Origin: Celeribacter baekdonensis B30
Lineage (GTDB): Bacteria; Pseudomonadota; Alphaproteobacteria; Rhodobacterales; Rhodobacteraceae
DNA: 64,000 nt
NCBI RefSeq assembly: GCF_000299875.1
Contig: NZ_AMRK01000001.1
Coordinates: forward strand, 124,001-188,000
Direction of reading: 5' to 3'
The translations under genes were made by a program, and so were the position numbers. Below the pieces are notes generated by a model that was given only the letters and a program-made list of their open reading frames with translations, made no database searches and was not told the DNA's origin. How positions within the stretch are numbered: the stretch's first letter is position 1; each line of letters begins with the position of its first letter. Shown here one piece after another: positions 63,280 through 64,000 of this stretch.

Positions 63280-63325
63280 ATTTCGTGTCTAGATTTAGAC
63301 ACGACTTAAACACGAAACGCCTTAA
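63280..63325. repeat. Palindromic element between yggT and recQ
   Basis: CGTGTCTA-GATT-TAGACACG (63284-63303) is a perfect hairpin. A wider, imperfect pairing of GCATTTCGTGT with ACACGAAACGC extends to about 63322. It could be a terminator-like or extragenic repeat; no second copy was seen in this window. Confidence 0.5.
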
Positions 63326-63382
63326 GCCCTTGAGCCTCACGCCCGCCCGTGCGATTCTGCCCGCAACAAAGAGCAGGATCAC

Positions 63383-64000
63383 ATGGACACCTTACAGGCG
63401 GACCCGACGCACACAGGAGCGCACGCGCTTCTCTCTTCCGTGTTTGGATTTGATGCGTTTCGTCCCGGTCAGGAAGAGATCGTTGATGCCGTCATCGCGG
63501 GGCGCAATGTCTTGGCGATCATGCCGACGGGTGGCGGCAAATCGCTGTGTTTCCAACTTCCCGCGATGGTGCGTAACGGGCTGACCGTGGTCATTTCGCC
63601 CCTGATCGCCTTGATGCGCGACCAGGTTCAGGCTCTCAAGGCGGTGGGGGTTGAGGCGGGAGCGCTCACCTCTGGCAACACCGATGAGGAGACCGATGAG
63701 GTCTTTGCCGCCCTATCCGAGAACCGTCTCAAACTCCTGTACATGGCCCCGGAACGTTTGGCCTCTGGTGGCACTTTGCCCCTGCTGCGCCGGGCCAATG
63801 TGTCGCTGATTGCGGTGGACGAGGCGCATTGTGTGTCGCAATGGGGCCATGATTTCCGCCCCGATTATTTGCGCATCGGTGATCTGCGCCGCGCGCTTGA
63901 TGTGCCACTGGCCGCATTTACTGCGACTGCAGACGAAGAAACCCGGGGCGAAATCATCACCCGGCTGTTCGATGGTCAAACGCCCGAGACCTTTTTGCGT
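63383..64000 (+). CDS. recQ: ATP-dependent DNA helicase RecQ (3' end outside window)
   Basis: The first 206 codons of a superfamily-2 helicase are present. They show the Q motif region FGFDAFRPGQEEI, Walker A MPTGGGKS, VVISPLIALMRDQV, DEAHCVSQWGHDFRPDY (motif II with the RecQ aromatic-rich loop) and AFTATAD (motif III). It unwinds DNA 3' to 5' in repair. The start ATG has AGGA close upstream. The frame is open to the right edge, so RQC and HRDC domains are beyond view. Confidence 0.97.
   Translation, partial: MDTLQADPTHTGAHALLSSVFGFDAFRPGQEEIVDAVIAGRNVLAIMPTGGGKSLCFQLPAMVRNGLTVVISPLIALMRDQVQALKAVGVEAGALTSGNTDEETDEVFAALSENRLKLLYMAPERLASGGTLPLLRRANVSLIAVDEAHCVSQWGHDFRPDYLRIGDLRRALDVPLAAFTATADEETRGEIITRLFDGQTPETFLR

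Noticed and set aside
1-64000. tRNA genes, CRISPR arrays, transposases, prophage or integrative elements
   Set aside because: None was recognised on either strand; composition and coding density look uniform.

Overview
The window is about 58-60 % GC, densely coded chromosomal DNA of an alphaproteobacterium. It is most likely a member of the Roseobacter group (Rhodobacteraceae). The grounds are a copper-type denitrification cluster (nirK, norCBQD, nnrS, nnrU, pseudoazurin, nnrR), a TctABC/TctDE set, a ChvE-type sugar importer with a GbpR-like LysR regulator, and an arrangement of the transglutaminase / ATP-grasp / DUF2126 genes common in that family. I see no tRNA or rRNA gene, insertion sequence, prophage or CRISPR array. 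Both ends cut through genes: an HlyD/MacA-type adaptor on the left and recQ on the right.

Layout. 1-5125: efflux adaptor, a divergent EF-G paralogue, and a LysR/extradiol-dioxygenase pair. 5132-11974: a three-gene operon of two transglutaminase-like proteins and a circularly permuted ATP-grasp/alpha-E protein, probably a peptide ligation or modification system. 12122-14057: mntH and mntR, with an MntR-box-like palindrome between them. 14134-24538: a divergent catabolic locus. The left arm is an amino-acid ABC importer, a saccharopine-dehydrogenase-like enzyme and a LysR regulator. The right arm is an HcnCAB-type three-subunit amine/opine oxidase, an aldehyde dehydrogenase, a DapB paralogue without the usual catalytic histidines, and a DapA paralogue. 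This is the best candidate for an undescribed pathway. 24721-31105: tctCBA facing tctDE, which ends with a periplasmic binding-protein gene, together a likely three-component sensor. 31134-33101: LysR, SDR and tautomerase.

33212-43725 is the denitrification island. It has the NO reductase operon, NnrS/NnrU, the NnrR regulator, a DUF1858 protein, pseudoazurin, nirK and nirV. Two TTGCG-N4-CGCAA-like boxes suggest NnrR control. It covers nitrite to nitrous oxide only. 43726-44274 holds no convincing gene. 44275-45548 is cbpA-cbpM.

45554-58106 is a complete non-phosphorylative L-arabinose route (dehydrogenase, lactonase, dehydratase, keto-deoxyarabonate dehydratase, ketoglutarate-semialdehyde dehydrogenase). 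It is interleaved with dgoK and dgoA, so D-galactose can probably share the first steps and then leave by the De Ley-Doudoroff route. A ChvE-type importer and a divergent GbpR-like regulator complete it.

58107-64000: a queuosine-precursor transporter gene with a compact preQ1-I-like riboswitch on its start site. It is followed by an 18-codon ORF with an exceptionally strong Shine-Dalgarno sequence and then a terminator. Next come a phytase-esterase-like protein, a MepA endopeptidase, an MFS carrier, a THEM6-like thioesterase, YggT and the start of recQ. All functions are inferred from sequence motifs read by eye; no database search was run.
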